NCBI RefSeq assembly: GCF_014646295.1
Contig: NZ_BMNE01000005.1
Location: 492,575 to 556,574 of the forward strand
Length of the DNA: 64,000 nucleotides
Source: Nocardia rhizosphaerihabitans
GTDB lineage: Bacteria; Actinomycetota; Actinomycetes; Mycobacteriales; Mycobacteriaceae
Direction: 5' to 3'
Numbering within the stretch: position 1 is the stretch's first letter; each line of letters opens with the position of its first letter. The notes under the pieces are model-generated. The model made no database searches. It had not been told where the DNA came from and saw only the letters and a list, made by a program, of their open reading frames with translations. Below, piece by piece: positions 8,801-16,313 of the stretch. Position numbers and translations under genes: made by a program.

Positions 8801-9552
8801 AGCCCTACCGCGCACCCCTGCTGCGGCACGGCGACAACCTGCACGGCCGCTACCTGCTGCCGCACTTCCTGATGAGCGATATCGCCGAGGTCGCCGCCGA
8901 CCTGCGCGCGCACGGCATCGACTTCGACACCAGCTGGCTCGACCCGTTCACCGAATTCCGTTTCCCGCGCATCGGCACCGCGATGATCGGCGACGTCGAG
9001 CTGGAACTGCGCGGCGCGATCGAACCGTGGCTGACCCTCGGTGAGCAGACCACCGGCCAGGGCACGGCACGCTATGTCGACTCCTCGGTGGAGCGGTTGC
9101 AGGTGCGGGTGGTCGGCGCCGACCGCGGCCGCTACGTGGTGACCTGCAACGGCATGCCGGTACCGCTGCTGGCCACCGACAAGACCGACGTGCAGGTCGC
9201 GGGCGTGCGCTATCGCGCCTGGCAGCCGCCGAATTCGCTGCATCCGTCCATCACCGTGGACGCGCCGCTGGTGTTCGACCTCGTCGACGCCGCGACCGGG
9301 CTCTCGCACGGCGGCTGCACCTATCACGTCGTCCATCCCGGCGGCCGCGCCTTCGACGACCCGCCCGTCAACGCGGTGGCCGCGCAGTCGCGGCGCAACC
9401 GTCGCTTCGAGGCGGCGGGACATACGGTGAATCCGATGGACCCGGCCGAACTCCGTGCGAAGATCGCGGCGCAGTCGACCGATGTCGGTGCACCAGGCAT
9501 CCTGGATCTACGTCGCGCGCGCACCGTGTGGGACTGGGCCGAGGGCCGGTAG
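5896..9552 (+). CDS. Large transglutaminase-like protein with DUF2126 domain (Rv2566 family)
   Basis: 1218 residues from the ATG at 5896. Domains in order: an N-terminal beta-rich transglutaminase-associated region (about 1-120), a transglutaminase/protease core with C188 (LGSCRDSAWLL), H237 (DLHAWTE) and D253 (GMDPTSG), then DUF2126 beginning near residue 335 (MGGEPTFVSIDD). DUF2126 continues to the C-terminus, with GGTGGGNHITLGG near residue 800 and many conserved Arg/Trp/His. Residues about 434-532 form a low-complexity Ala/Ser/Pro/Asp insert inside DUF2126. The triad fits a cysteine peptidase or amide-transfer enzyme; the substrate is unknown. It is the first gene of a four-gene cluster with the ATP-grasp/alpha-E fusion 27 bases downstream. 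Confidence 0.9.
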   Translation: MGIKVSLEHRTAYSFDRLVDVHPHEVRLRPAPHSRTPIEAYSLEVSPPGHYVNWQQDAFGNFVARLVFPEPTRELSITVGLIADLEVVNPFDFFVEDYAEHFPFAYPEALAADLEPYLRPVDEAEPGSGPGELLRDWVRVHRAQGRIRSIDYLVELNYALRNTVDYTVRMEPGVQTPDDTLRRKLGSCRDSAWLLVAILRELGLAARFVSGYLVQLTADTPALDGPSGPSADFTDLHAWTEVYLPGAGWIGMDPTSGLFAGEGHIPLAATPHPGAAAPITGATGITEATLEFSNVVRRVHEDPRVTLPYTDSQWERITASGAAVDKRMAAADVGLTMGGEPTFVSIDDQMSAQWTTDADGPHKRERAVDLADRLRAIYAPTGLVQYRQGKWYPGEPLPRWEIAIAWRADGEPVWKRQDLLTDPWTPVARRYPVDDSSVIETVAPPLNEAIAPDPAESDGFAAGAVVSETGGSPLGGATSELDSVGSAAPDGDLATPAQPLHTAATRTADTQPLNASAGVLPQSHPTADADSARSLIAHIAGTLGLPDAQVRPAFEDPLARLAATVTAPFGEPPAADLDPVEDSPEARQALLGRLDESVNEPTAYVLPLHRRADGAGWASADWQLRRGRDEDGGPGRIVLTDGDSPAGLRLPLNSVSWHTPPPIPEADPLFQGPLRLPREEPPAVLEPADFTPTTALVAEVRAGRLHVFLPPVGELDDFLDLIAKVEEAAVALDQPVVLEGYAPPNDARLHTFSVTPDPGVIEVNIMPTSSFAEQADVLGTLYEQARLARLSTESFDVDGTHGGTGGGNHITLGGVTPARSPLLRRPDLLVSMLTYWQRHPALSYLFAGRFVGPTSQAPRADEGREGALYELEIAFAEIARLTAAQAADGTSEIRSAPWHIDRALRHLLTDLTGNTHRAEFCIDKLYSPDSARGRLGLLELRGFEMPPHFQMAMVQSLLVRGLVAMFWDKPYRAPLLRHGDNLHGRYLLPHFLMSDIAEVAADLRAHGIDFDTSWLDPFTEFRFPRIGTAMIGDVELELRGAIEPWLTLGEQTTGQGTARYVDSSVERLQVRVVGADRGRYVVTCNGMPVPLLATDKTDVQVAGVRYRAWQPPNSLHPSITVDAPLVFDLVDAATGLSHGGCTYHVVHPGGRAFDDPPVNAVAAQSRRNRRFEAAGHTVNPMDPAELRAKIAAQSTDVGAPGILDLRRARTVWDWAEGR

Positions 9553-9579
9553 GCGACAACAGGAAGCGAGGTCGGCTCG

Positions 9580-12500
9580 GTGACTGAGCGCGACGAGGCG
9601 CTACGGGACGGGAAGGCGCCAGGCGTGCGCGCACAGGTCGCCGAGCAGTTGGCGCGGTATCGGGCCGCGAGCAAGGCGGGGGCGCGCTACGACGAGTGCG
9701 GCAGGCCGACGCCGGGCTATTACGACGAACTGGTCGACGGACGCGGCCGGGTGCGGTCGATGTGGTCGGAGCTCTCGGCCGACTTCGTCGACCAGGGCAT
9801 CAGCGGACTCGGCCGGATCGATCACCGGGTGCGCAGGCAGATCGAGGACGACGGCGTCACCTACACCGAGGTCGGGGTCGGTGACGACGCCGCGACGCCC
9901 ATGCCGTGGCGGCTCGACCCGATCCCGCTGCTGGTCTCCGCCGACGACTGGACCCGCCTGGAAAACGGTCTGGTGCATCGCTCGCTGGTGCTCGACGAGG
10001 TGCTCACCGATGTCTACGGCCCGCGCAGGCTGATCGCCTCCGGTCTGCTGCCGCCGGAGATCGTGTTCGGCAACACCGGGTATGTGCGGGCCGCGCACGG
10101 CATCACCATTCCGGGCACCCACCAGCTGTTCCTGCACGCCTGCGACATCAGCCGCTGGAGCGACGGGCAGTTCCGGGTGCTGGCCGACTGGGCGCAGGCG
10201 CCGTCGGGCGCCGGCTACGCGCTGGCCGACCGCCGCGTCGTCGCCTCGGCCATCCCCGAGGCGTTCGAGCACGCGGGCCCGCGCCCGCTCACACCGTTCG
10301 CGCGGGCCATGCGGCTGATGCTCGAGGAAGCCGCGCCCGAGCTGGCCGACGGCGAGGAACCGGTCGTCGTCGTGCTGAGCCCGGGTTCGCACTCCGAAAC
10401 CGCGTTCGACCAGGCCTATCTCGCGCAGACACTCGGCTTCCCGCTGGTCGAGAGCGCCGACCTGGTCGTGCGCGACGGCGCGCTGTGGATGCGCTCGCTC
10501 GGCAGCCTGGAACGGGTCGACGTGGTGCTGCGCCGCGTCGACGCCGAGTTCTCCGATCCGCTGGACCTGCGTCCCGATTCGCGCCTCGGCGTGGTCGGGC
10601 TGGTCGAGGTGCTGCGCCGGGGCGCTGTCACGGTGGTCAACACCCTCGGCAGCGGCCTGCTGGAATCGCCCGCGCTGAGCGCGTTCCTGCCGCGGATCGC
10701 CCGTTCGGTCCTCGGCGCCGACCTGCAGCTCGACGGGATGCCCGCCTATTGGGGTGGCGACGACACCGAGCGATCGCACCTCGTCGCGCACCTCGGTGAC
10801 CTGGTGATCCGTTCCGCCGTCGACGGAGCGACGATCTTCGGACCGAGCCTGGCCGCCGCCGAACGCGAAGAACTCGCCGCGCGGATCGAGGCGGAGCGGT
10901 GGAAGTGGGTCGGGCAGGAACCCGCCGAGTTCTCGGTCGCGCCCGCGGTCGAGGGGGAGGCGGGGATCGCGCCCGCGCCGGTCGGCATGCGGTTGTTCTC
11001 GCTGGCCCGGCGCGGTGGCTATACGGCCATGTCGGGTGGGCTCGGCCAGCAGCGGATGCGACTGGAACCGACCCGCAGCGTGATCAAGGTGGCGGCCAAG
11101 GATGTCTGGGTGCGCGCCGCGCCCGCGACCGCGCCCGCCGTCGGCGCCGACGCGCCGCACGAGGAGCGGCTGCGCCGGGCGGTGCCGGTGGTCGAGGCGA
11201 TCAGTTCGCCGCGCGTGCTCAACGATTTGTTCTGGATGGGCCGCTACAGCGAGCGCGCCGAAGCGGTGGCCCGGTTGCTCGCGGCGACCCACGACGTCTA
11301 TCAGGATTACCGCTACCGGCCCTGGCTGGAAGGCGCCGAAGCGTTGCCGATTCTGATGCGGGCGTTGTCGGTGACCACGGGCACGGTCGCGCCGGAATCG
11401 GTGCTGCCTCACGGAACCAGGCCTGTCGGCGCGCTGGTCCGGGTGGAGGCGCAAGCCGGCGATGGGCCGAGTCCCAGCACGCCGGAGAGCAGGGACACGC
11501 GGGCCGGCGAGCGCGCCGCCGCAGAGGCGGAGCGAGATGGATCGGCTGCCGCCGTGGGCGACTCCGGTGCACCGGGCGCAAGCGCGCCGATCCGGTCCTC
11601 GGACGTGGCCGATGCCGACGCGGAGGTGGATTCGGCTGCGGCGGAATCTGATTCCGACGATGCCGAGTCGGCAGCGCCGTGGGAGCGGGCGGGGACGAGT
11701 GCGCTGGCCCGTGCACTGCGCACCACTGGGAGCGCCGCCGAGCGGGGTGCGGAGCCTGCGGAGGGCGACCGTGACGATCGTGCGCGGCACGAGCAGGTGA
11801 AAGCCAGCGCGCGCCCCAAGGTTTCGGGCAAGCCTGTCAGCGCGGAGCCGAGGGTCGTCGCGGGCGCCTCGGCCGAGGGCTTCCAGTACCTGGCCACGCT
11901 CACCGGCGACCGGCATCTGCCCGGCTCGCTGTCCTACGCCGTCGACCACTACGGTTCCGCGGCGCGCGCTGTGCGCGACCAGCTCTCCGCCGACACCTGG
12001 ATGGTCGTCGGCGCGGTCGATCGCGCGCTGGCCGAATTCCGCAGCGCCAGTACTGAACAGGAGACCGCGCTGTCCTCGGTCCACTCGCTGACGCTGGCCG
12101 CGCTGCTGTCGCTCTCGGGCATCGGCGCGGAATCGCTGGTGCGTGACACCGGCTGGTACGTCATGGACATCGGCAAACGCATCGAACGCGGACTCGCGCT
12201 GACCGCGCTTCTCAAAGCCGCACTGGCGCAGGCGAGTCCGCCCGAGGTGGAGCGGGTGGTCACCGATTCGGTACTCGTCGCGACCGAGTCCGCGGTGATG
12301 TACCGCCGCCGCCACCGTGGTTCGGCGCATGTCGCCGCGCTGGCCGGGCTGCTGCTGTTCGACGCGGGCAATCCGCGATCGCTGGTGTATCAGCTCGATC
12401 GGCTCGAAGCCGACTTCCAGGCGCTGCCGGGCGGTTCCGGCGCGTCCAGGTCGCAGCGACTGCTCGCCGATGCCCAGCGGATGCTGCGCCGAATCGACCC

Positions 12501-12669
12501 GGCCGACCTGGAAACCACCGATACCGAAGGCGTGCGCACCGAGCTGGTGGAACTGCTGGAGGGGGTGCACCTGCGGCTGCGCAAGCTGTCGGAGTCGTTC
12601 GAAGCGACCAAACTCGCTGTGCCGGTGGCGATCCAGCCGCTGTGGGGTAACACCAGGATGGTCGGATGA
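9580..12669 (+). CDS. Circularly permuted ATP-grasp / alpha-E fusion protein (Rv2567 family)
   Basis: 1029 residues from a GTG start. Residues 1-515 are a circularly permuted ATP-grasp ligase domain (GYYDELVDGRGRVRSMW near the start; VVVVLSPGSHSETAFDQAYLA; GLGQQRMRLEP near 488). From about residue 540 an alpha-E domain begins (SPRVLNDLFWMGRYSERAEA). It is interrupted by a disordered acidic/Ala/Ser segment (about 622-765) and resumes at YLATLTGDRHLPGSLSYAVD. From memory the mycobacterial homologue is shorter, so the insert is probably lineage-specific. The family is predicted, not shown, to form amide or peptide bonds. The stop overlaps the next start by four bases (ATGA), showing coupling to the second transglutaminase-like gene. 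Confidence 0.9.
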   Translation: MTERDEALRDGKAPGVRAQVAEQLARYRAASKAGARYDECGRPTPGYYDELVDGRGRVRSMWSELSADFVDQGISGLGRIDHRVRRQIEDDGVTYTEVGVGDDAATPMPWRLDPIPLLVSADDWTRLENGLVHRSLVLDEVLTDVYGPRRLIASGLLPPEIVFGNTGYVRAAHGITIPGTHQLFLHACDISRWSDGQFRVLADWAQAPSGAGYALADRRVVASAIPEAFEHAGPRPLTPFARAMRLMLEEAAPELADGEEPVVVVLSPGSHSETAFDQAYLAQTLGFPLVESADLVVRDGALWMRSLGSLERVDVVLRRVDAEFSDPLDLRPDSRLGVVGLVEVLRRGAVTVVNTLGSGLLESPALSAFLPRIARSVLGADLQLDGMPAYWGGDDTERSHLVAHLGDLVIRSAVDGATIFGPSLAAAEREELAARIEAERWKWVGQEPAEFSVAPAVEGEAGIAPAPVGMRLFSLARRGGYTAMSGGLGQQRMRLEPTRSVIKVAAKDVWVRAAPATAPAVGADAPHEERLRRAVPVVEAISSPRVLNDLFWMGRYSERAEAVARLLAATHDVYQDYRYRPWLEGAEALPILMRALSVTTGTVAPESVLPHGTRPVGALVRVEAQAGDGPSPSTPESRDTRAGERAAAEAERDGSAAAVGDSGAPGASAPIRSSDVADADAEVDSAAAESDSDDAESAAPWERAGTSALARALRTTGSAAERGAEPAEGDRDDRARHEQVKASARPKVSGKPVSAEPRVVAGASAEGFQYLATLTGDRHLPGSLSYAVDHYGSAARAVRDQLSADTWMVVGAVDRALAEFRSASTEQETALSSVHSLTLAALLSLSGIGAESLVRDTGWYVMDIGKRIERGLALTALLKAALAQASPPEVERVVTDSVLVATESAVMYRRRHRGSAHVAALAGLLLFDAGNPRSLVYQLDRLEADFQALPGGSGASRSQRLLADAQRMLRRIDPADLETTDTEGVRTELVELLEGVHLRLRKLSESFEATKLAVPVAIQPLWGNTRMVG

Positions 12670-13562
12670 GCAGGCGATACCGGGTGATGCACCGCACCAC
12701 CTACAGCTACTCCGACGAAGTCACCAGTTCCTACGGCCGTGCGTATCTGACCCCGCGCGAATTCGCCGGTCAGCGGTTGCTCGAGCACGACATCTACATC
12801 GACCCGGTGCCGTCGGACCGATCCGTCGGCACCGACGTCTACGGCAATACGACGACGTATTTCCATGTGACATCCGAACATCGGAAGCTCGAGGTCACCG
12901 GCGAGTCGCTCGTCGATGTCGACGGCGACCATCCGTCGACGATGCCGGGCGCCGACCTGCCGTGGGAGCAGGCAAGGCCGAGCGTCACCACCGGGCCGCT
13001 GGCCGTCGAGTTCACTCTCGACCTGCTGCCACCCGAGATCACCCCGGAGGTCGCCGCCTACGCCGCGCGGAGTTTCCCTGCGGGCAGACCGCTGCTCGAC
13101 GCGGTCACCGAGCTGAACACCCGCATCCACGAGGATTTCCGGTACCGCTCCGGCTCGACGACCGTGAGCACCAGCGTCGCCGACGTCTTCGCCGCGCGCG
13201 AGGGCGTCTGCCAGGACTTCGCCCGGATCGGCGCGGCCTGCCTGCGGTCACGGGGGCTGGCAGCGCGCTACGTCTCGGGCTATCTCGCCACCGATCCGCC
13301 GCCTGGCAAGGAACGCATGGTCGGGGTCGACGCCACCCACGCGTGGGCCGCGGTCTGGCTGCCCGGCACCGACGAGACCGACCGCACCGGCCGCTGGATC
13401 GCCTTCGACCCCACCAACGACCAGTTCGCCGACGAGCGCTACGTGACCGTGGCGTGGGGGCGCGACTACCAGGATGTTCCGCCGCTGCGTGGCATCATCT
13501 ATACCGACGCCAAACAGTCCACGATCACGGTCTCGGTCGATGTAGCCCCGGTGGAGGTGTAG
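12666..13562 (+). CDS. Transglutaminase-like protein (Rv2569c family)
   Basis: 298 residues. It has an N-terminal bacterial transglutaminase-associated beta domain (RYRVMHRTTYSYSDEVTSSY) and a transglutaminase core with the triad C182 (EGVCQDFA), H225 (DATHAWAAV) and D248 (AFDPTND). This group is thought to act as cysteine peptidases or amide-transferring enzymes. No signal peptide, so the substrate should be cytoplasmic. The start overlaps the ATP-grasp stop and the next gene follows after four bases, so it is part of the 5896-14634 cluster. Confidence 0.92.
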   Translation: MSRRYRVMHRTTYSYSDEVTSSYGRAYLTPREFAGQRLLEHDIYIDPVPSDRSVGTDVYGNTTTYFHVTSEHRKLEVTGESLVDVDGDHPSTMPGADLPWEQARPSVTTGPLAVEFTLDLLPPEITPEVAAYAARSFPAGRPLLDAVTELNTRIHEDFRYRSGSTTVSTSVADVFAAREGVCQDFARIGAACLRSRGLAARYVSGYLATDPPPGKERMVGVDATHAWAAVWLPGTDETDRTGRWIAFDPTNDQFADERYVTVAWGRDYQDVPPLRGIIYTDAKQSTITVSVDVAPVEV

Positions 13563-13566
13563 TCCC

Positions 13567-14634
13567 TTGCGTGATTTCGTCTGCCCGAATTGCGGACAGC
13601 AGCTGGCTTTCGAGAACTCGGTGTGCCTGGCATGTTCGAGTCCGCTCGGATTCAGCCTGCGGGAGCGGGCGCTGGTGGTCATCGGCGATCCGCCGGGCGA
13701 CGCGGCGATCGATCACGCGCGCGGCGTCGTCTGCGGTGACCGGTTTCGGTTGTGCGACAACCTGCATGTGGCGCAGTGCAATTGGCTGGTGTCGCGGTCC
13801 GACGACACCGCGGGGCCGATGCTGTGCGAGTCGTGCGCGCTCACCCGCACCCGGCCCAACGACGCCGACGCCGACGGCCTCGCCGCGTTCGCCGAGGCCG
13901 AGGCGGCCAAGCGGCGGTTGATCTTCGAGCTGGTCGAACTCGGCCTGCCGATCGTCGGCCGGGACGCCGATCCCGCGCACGGCCTCGCCTTCGATCTGCT
14001 CTCCAGCCGCACCGACGGCGTGCTCACCGGCCATATCGACGGCGTCGTGACCCTGGACCTGGCCGAGGCGAGCGACCCGCACCGCGAGCAGTTGCGGATC
14101 GAGATGGACGAGCCCTACCGGACCCTGCTCGGCCACTTCCGGCACGAGATCGGCCACTACTACTTCACCGTGCTGGTCGCCGGAGACGAAGCGCTGCAAC
14201 GGTTCCGGGATCTGTTCGGCGATCCGTTCGCCGACTACCAGGAGGCGCTGAACCGGCACTATTCGCAGGGCGCGCCGCCCGGCTGGGAGGACGACTACGT
14301 CTCGTCCTACGCCACCATGCACGCCGCCGAGGACTGGGCCGAGACCTTCGCCCACTACCTGCACATCCGCGACACCCTCGACACCGCCGCCGCCTTCGGC
14401 ATCGCCCCCGCCGGCGCCACCCTGGATCGGCCCCAGGTCGGGCGCGCCGGCTTCGACAAGATCATCGAACTGTGGTTGCCCCTGGCCTGGTCGCTGAACA
14501 TGGTCAACCGCTCGATGGGACACGACGATCTCTATCCGTTCGTCCTGCCCGATCATGTTCTGGAGAAGATGCGCTTCGTCCACGAGCTCTGTGAACGCAG
14601 CAACGCGACACCCGAGGAATCAGTGGTCGCTTAA
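13567..14634 (+). CDS. Zinc-ribbon zinc metallopeptidase (Rv2568c family, COG4307-like)
   Basis: 355 residues from a TTG start supported by GGAGG (13553-13557). The N-terminus has a zinc ribbon (C6, C9, C20, C23) and a second Cys group (C62, C70, C86, C89). The catalytic HExxH is H192-E193-xx-H196 in HFRHEIGHYYF; a later Glu in AEDWAETFAHYLH could be the third ligand. This is a putative cytoplasmic zinc protease of unknown substrate. It is the last gene of the transglutaminase/ATP-grasp cluster and its position suggests processing of the product or target of that system, which is inference. Confidence 0.88.
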   Translation: MRDFVCPNCGQQLAFENSVCLACSSPLGFSLRERALVVIGDPPGDAAIDHARGVVCGDRFRLCDNLHVAQCNWLVSRSDDTAGPMLCESCALTRTRPNDADADGLAAFAEAEAAKRRLIFELVELGLPIVGRDADPAHGLAFDLLSSRTDGVLTGHIDGVVTLDLAEASDPHREQLRIEMDEPYRTLLGHFRHEIGHYYFTVLVAGDEALQRFRDLFGDPFADYQEALNRHYSQGAPPGWEDDYVSSYATMHAAEDWAETFAHYLHIRDTLDTAAAFGIAPAGATLDRPQVGRAGFDKIIELWLPLAWSLNMVNRSMGHDDLYPFVLPDHVLEKMRFVHELCERSNATPEESVVA

Positions 14635-14680
14635 TACCGCGATTCCACTGCGTTCTAGGTCACAGCTGTTTACCCTCACT

Positions 14681-14704
14681 GTTTGAGACGAACGAGTCTC
14701 AAAC
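14681..14704. promoter_or_regulatory. 24-bp inverted repeat before the BASS transporter gene
   Basis: GTTTGAGAC (14681-14689) and GTCTCAAAC (14696-14704) are perfect complements around a 6-nt spacer (GAACGA), 22 bases before the transporter start. The size and placement suit a dimeric repressor operator; as RNA it would be a 9-bp hairpin and could also end transcription of the upstream cluster, though no T-run follows. Confidence 0.45.
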
Positions 14705-14726
14705 CCGGTGTTGCCCGGGATGCTCG

Positions 14727-15623
14727 ATGAGGATGGCTATGAACTCACCCCTGGTTTCCGTCGGATTGCCACTGGCCTTGGCCGTGATCATGTTCGGCTT
14801 GGGACTCTCGCTCACCGTCGCCGACTTCACCCGGATCGCGAAGAGCCCGCGCATCGTCGCGATCGCCCTGCTCTGCCAGGTGATCGCGCTGCCGATCGTG
14901 GCCTTCGGGCTCGTGCTGCTGTTCGACCTGCCCGCGATCCTCGCGGTCGGCATGATGCTGCTCGCGTCCTCGCCGGGCGGCACGACCGCGAATCTGTTCA
15001 GCCACCTGTTCCGTGGCGATGTGGCGCTCAATGTGTCGCTGACCGCGGTCAACTCGGTCATCGCCGTCGTCACCGTCCCGCTGGTCACCAACTTCGCGAT
15101 CGGCTACTTCGACCCAGCCGAGAGCGGTGAATCGGTCGGACTGCAGTTCGGCAAGGTGGTCCAGGTGTTCGCGATCGTGCTGGTCCCGGTCGCCGTCGGC
15201 ATGCTGGTGCGCCGGGCGTCGGTCGCGTTCGCCGACCGGATGGACCGCCCGGTGCGCATCGGTTCGGCGGTGACCCTGATGCTGGTGATCGTCGGCACCC
15301 TTGCTGCCGAAGCCGGCGACCCGCCCGATTCGCTCGCCCAGGTCAGCGGGATCACCGTGCTGTTCTGCCTGATCAGCCTGACTATCGGCTACTTCCTCCC
15401 GCGCCTGCTCGGCGTCCCCGACCGCCAGGCCATCGCCTGCTCGATGGAGGTCGGCATCCATAACAGCACGATCGCCATCACCATCGCGGTCAGCGTCCTG
15501 GACAGCACCGAAATGGCTGTCCCCGCAGCCATCTACGGCATCCTCATGTTCCCCCTCGCCGCCGCCTTCGGCTACCTCATCACCCGCAAACGGTCACGGG
15601 TGGCGGTCGCCGCGGCCGAGTGA
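14727..15623 (+). CDS. Bile acid:sodium symporter family (BASS) transporter
   Basis: 298 residues with eight to nine hydrophobic segments. The family motif LASSPGGTTANLFSHLFRGDVALNVSLT is present near residues 78-105, and EVGIHNSTIAITIA near residue 243 corresponds to the second unwound-helix substrate/sodium site of BASS proteins. Substrates in this family range from bile acids to pantothenate and pyruvate; none can be named here. The gene is preceded by a 24-bp inverted repeat. Three in-frame ATG codons lie within the first five codons (14727, 14733, 14739); the first is used here. Confidence 0.9.
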   Translation: MRMAMNSPLVSVGLPLALAVIMFGLGLSLTVADFTRIAKSPRIVAIALLCQVIALPIVAFGLVLLFDLPAILAVGMMLLASSPGGTTANLFSHLFRGDVALNVSLTAVNSVIAVVTVPLVTNFAIGYFDPAESGESVGLQFGKVVQVFAIVLVPVAVGMLVRRASVAFADRMDRPVRIGSAVTLMLVIVGTLAAEAGDPPDSLAQVSGITVLFCLISLTIGYFLPRLLGVPDRQAIACSMEVGIHNSTIAITIAVSVLDSTEMAVPAAIYGILMFPLAAAFGYLITRKRSRVAVAAAE

Positions 15624-15683
15624 GTCCTCGGGCGCGTGGACAGGTGTGCGACACCGGACTAACCTCTTAGCTAAGGAGGCGTC

Positions 15684-15935
15684 ATGGTAGGGAACGCGGC
15701 GGAGCAATTCAACATTCACGACGCGAAGACGAACCTGTCACGCATCATCGAGCGGGTGGAGCAGGGGGAGGAAATCGTGATCAGTCGTGCCGGAACTCCG
15801 GTCGCCAAGGTGGTGCCGTTGACTCGCCGGGTCAATCGGACCGGCCGTGGCTCACTACGCGGTCGGCTCGAGTTGTCGCCGGGCTGGGACTCGCCCGAGA
15901 CCAATGCCGAAATCGCCCGCGACTTCGACGCATGA
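15684..15935 (+). CDS. Phd/YefM-type antitoxin
   Basis: 83 residues with CTAAGGAGG about six bases upstream. The N-terminal Phd/YefM DNA-binding fold is recognisable (FNIHDAKTNLSRIIERVEQG, then EIVISRAGTPVAKVVPL), and the C-terminal tail (SPGWDSPETNAEIARDFDA) is the part that would wrap the toxin. Its stop overlaps the PIN-toxin start by four bases, the typical antitoxin-first arrangement, so it should neutralise the toxin and repress the operon. Confidence 0.93.
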   Translation: MVGNAAEQFNIHDAKTNLSRIIERVEQGEEIVISRAGTPVAKVVPLTRRVNRTGRGSLRGRLELSPGWDSPETNAEIARDFDA

Positions 15936-16306
15936 GCCTGCTGCTGGACACCCACGTCATCCTGTGGTGGCTCACCGACGATCCCACCCTGGACGCGGAC
16001 CTTCGCGGACGGCTCGACCACGATCCCGACGTCTACGTCAGCTCGGCCTCGGTGTGGGAGATCGCGATGAAGCAAGCGTCGGGAAAGCTGGCCGGTCCGG
16101 CCGACCTGCCTGAACGGGTGGTCGGGAGCGGGTTCCTGCCGCTACCGATCGATGCCAGGCACACGATCGAAGCGGCCCGGCTTCCGCTGATCCACCGCGA
16201 TCCGTTCGATCGGATTCTGGTGGCGCAGGCCCGGTGTGAGGAGCTGACGCTCGTCACCCGGGACCCGTACTGCCTTCGGTACGACGTGGTTTCGCTACCG
16301 TGCTGA
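15932..16306 (+). CDS. vapC: PIN-domain ribonuclease toxin, VapC family
   Basis: 124 residues. The acidic residues of a PIN nuclease are all present: D6 (LLLDTHVILWW), E43 (SVWEIAMK), D90/D93 (HRDPFDRILVAQA) and D111 (VTRDPYCL). The SVWEIAMKQASGKL segment places it in the PIN group that pairs with Phd-type antitoxins. The protein should cleave RNA through Mg2+ when free of antitoxin; the RNA target cannot be read from sequence. Translation is coupled to the antitoxin gene (ATGA overlap). It converges on gatD with seven bases between the stop codons. Confidence 0.93.
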   Translation: MSLLLDTHVILWWLTDDPTLDADLRGRLDHDPDVYVSSASVWEIAMKQASGKLAGPADLPERVVGSGFLPLPIDARHTIEAARLPLIHRDPFDRILVAQARCEELTLVTRDPYCLRYDVVSLPC

Positions 16307-16313
16307 CGATCCG

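Noticed and set aside
9601..12570. A 989-codon open frame on the minus strand opposite the ATP-grasp/alpha-E gene
   Set aside because: It mirrors a conserved plus-strand gene, its residues are dominated by Arg, Gly, Ala and His as expected of a shadow frame in GC-rich DNA, and it has no recognisable domain.
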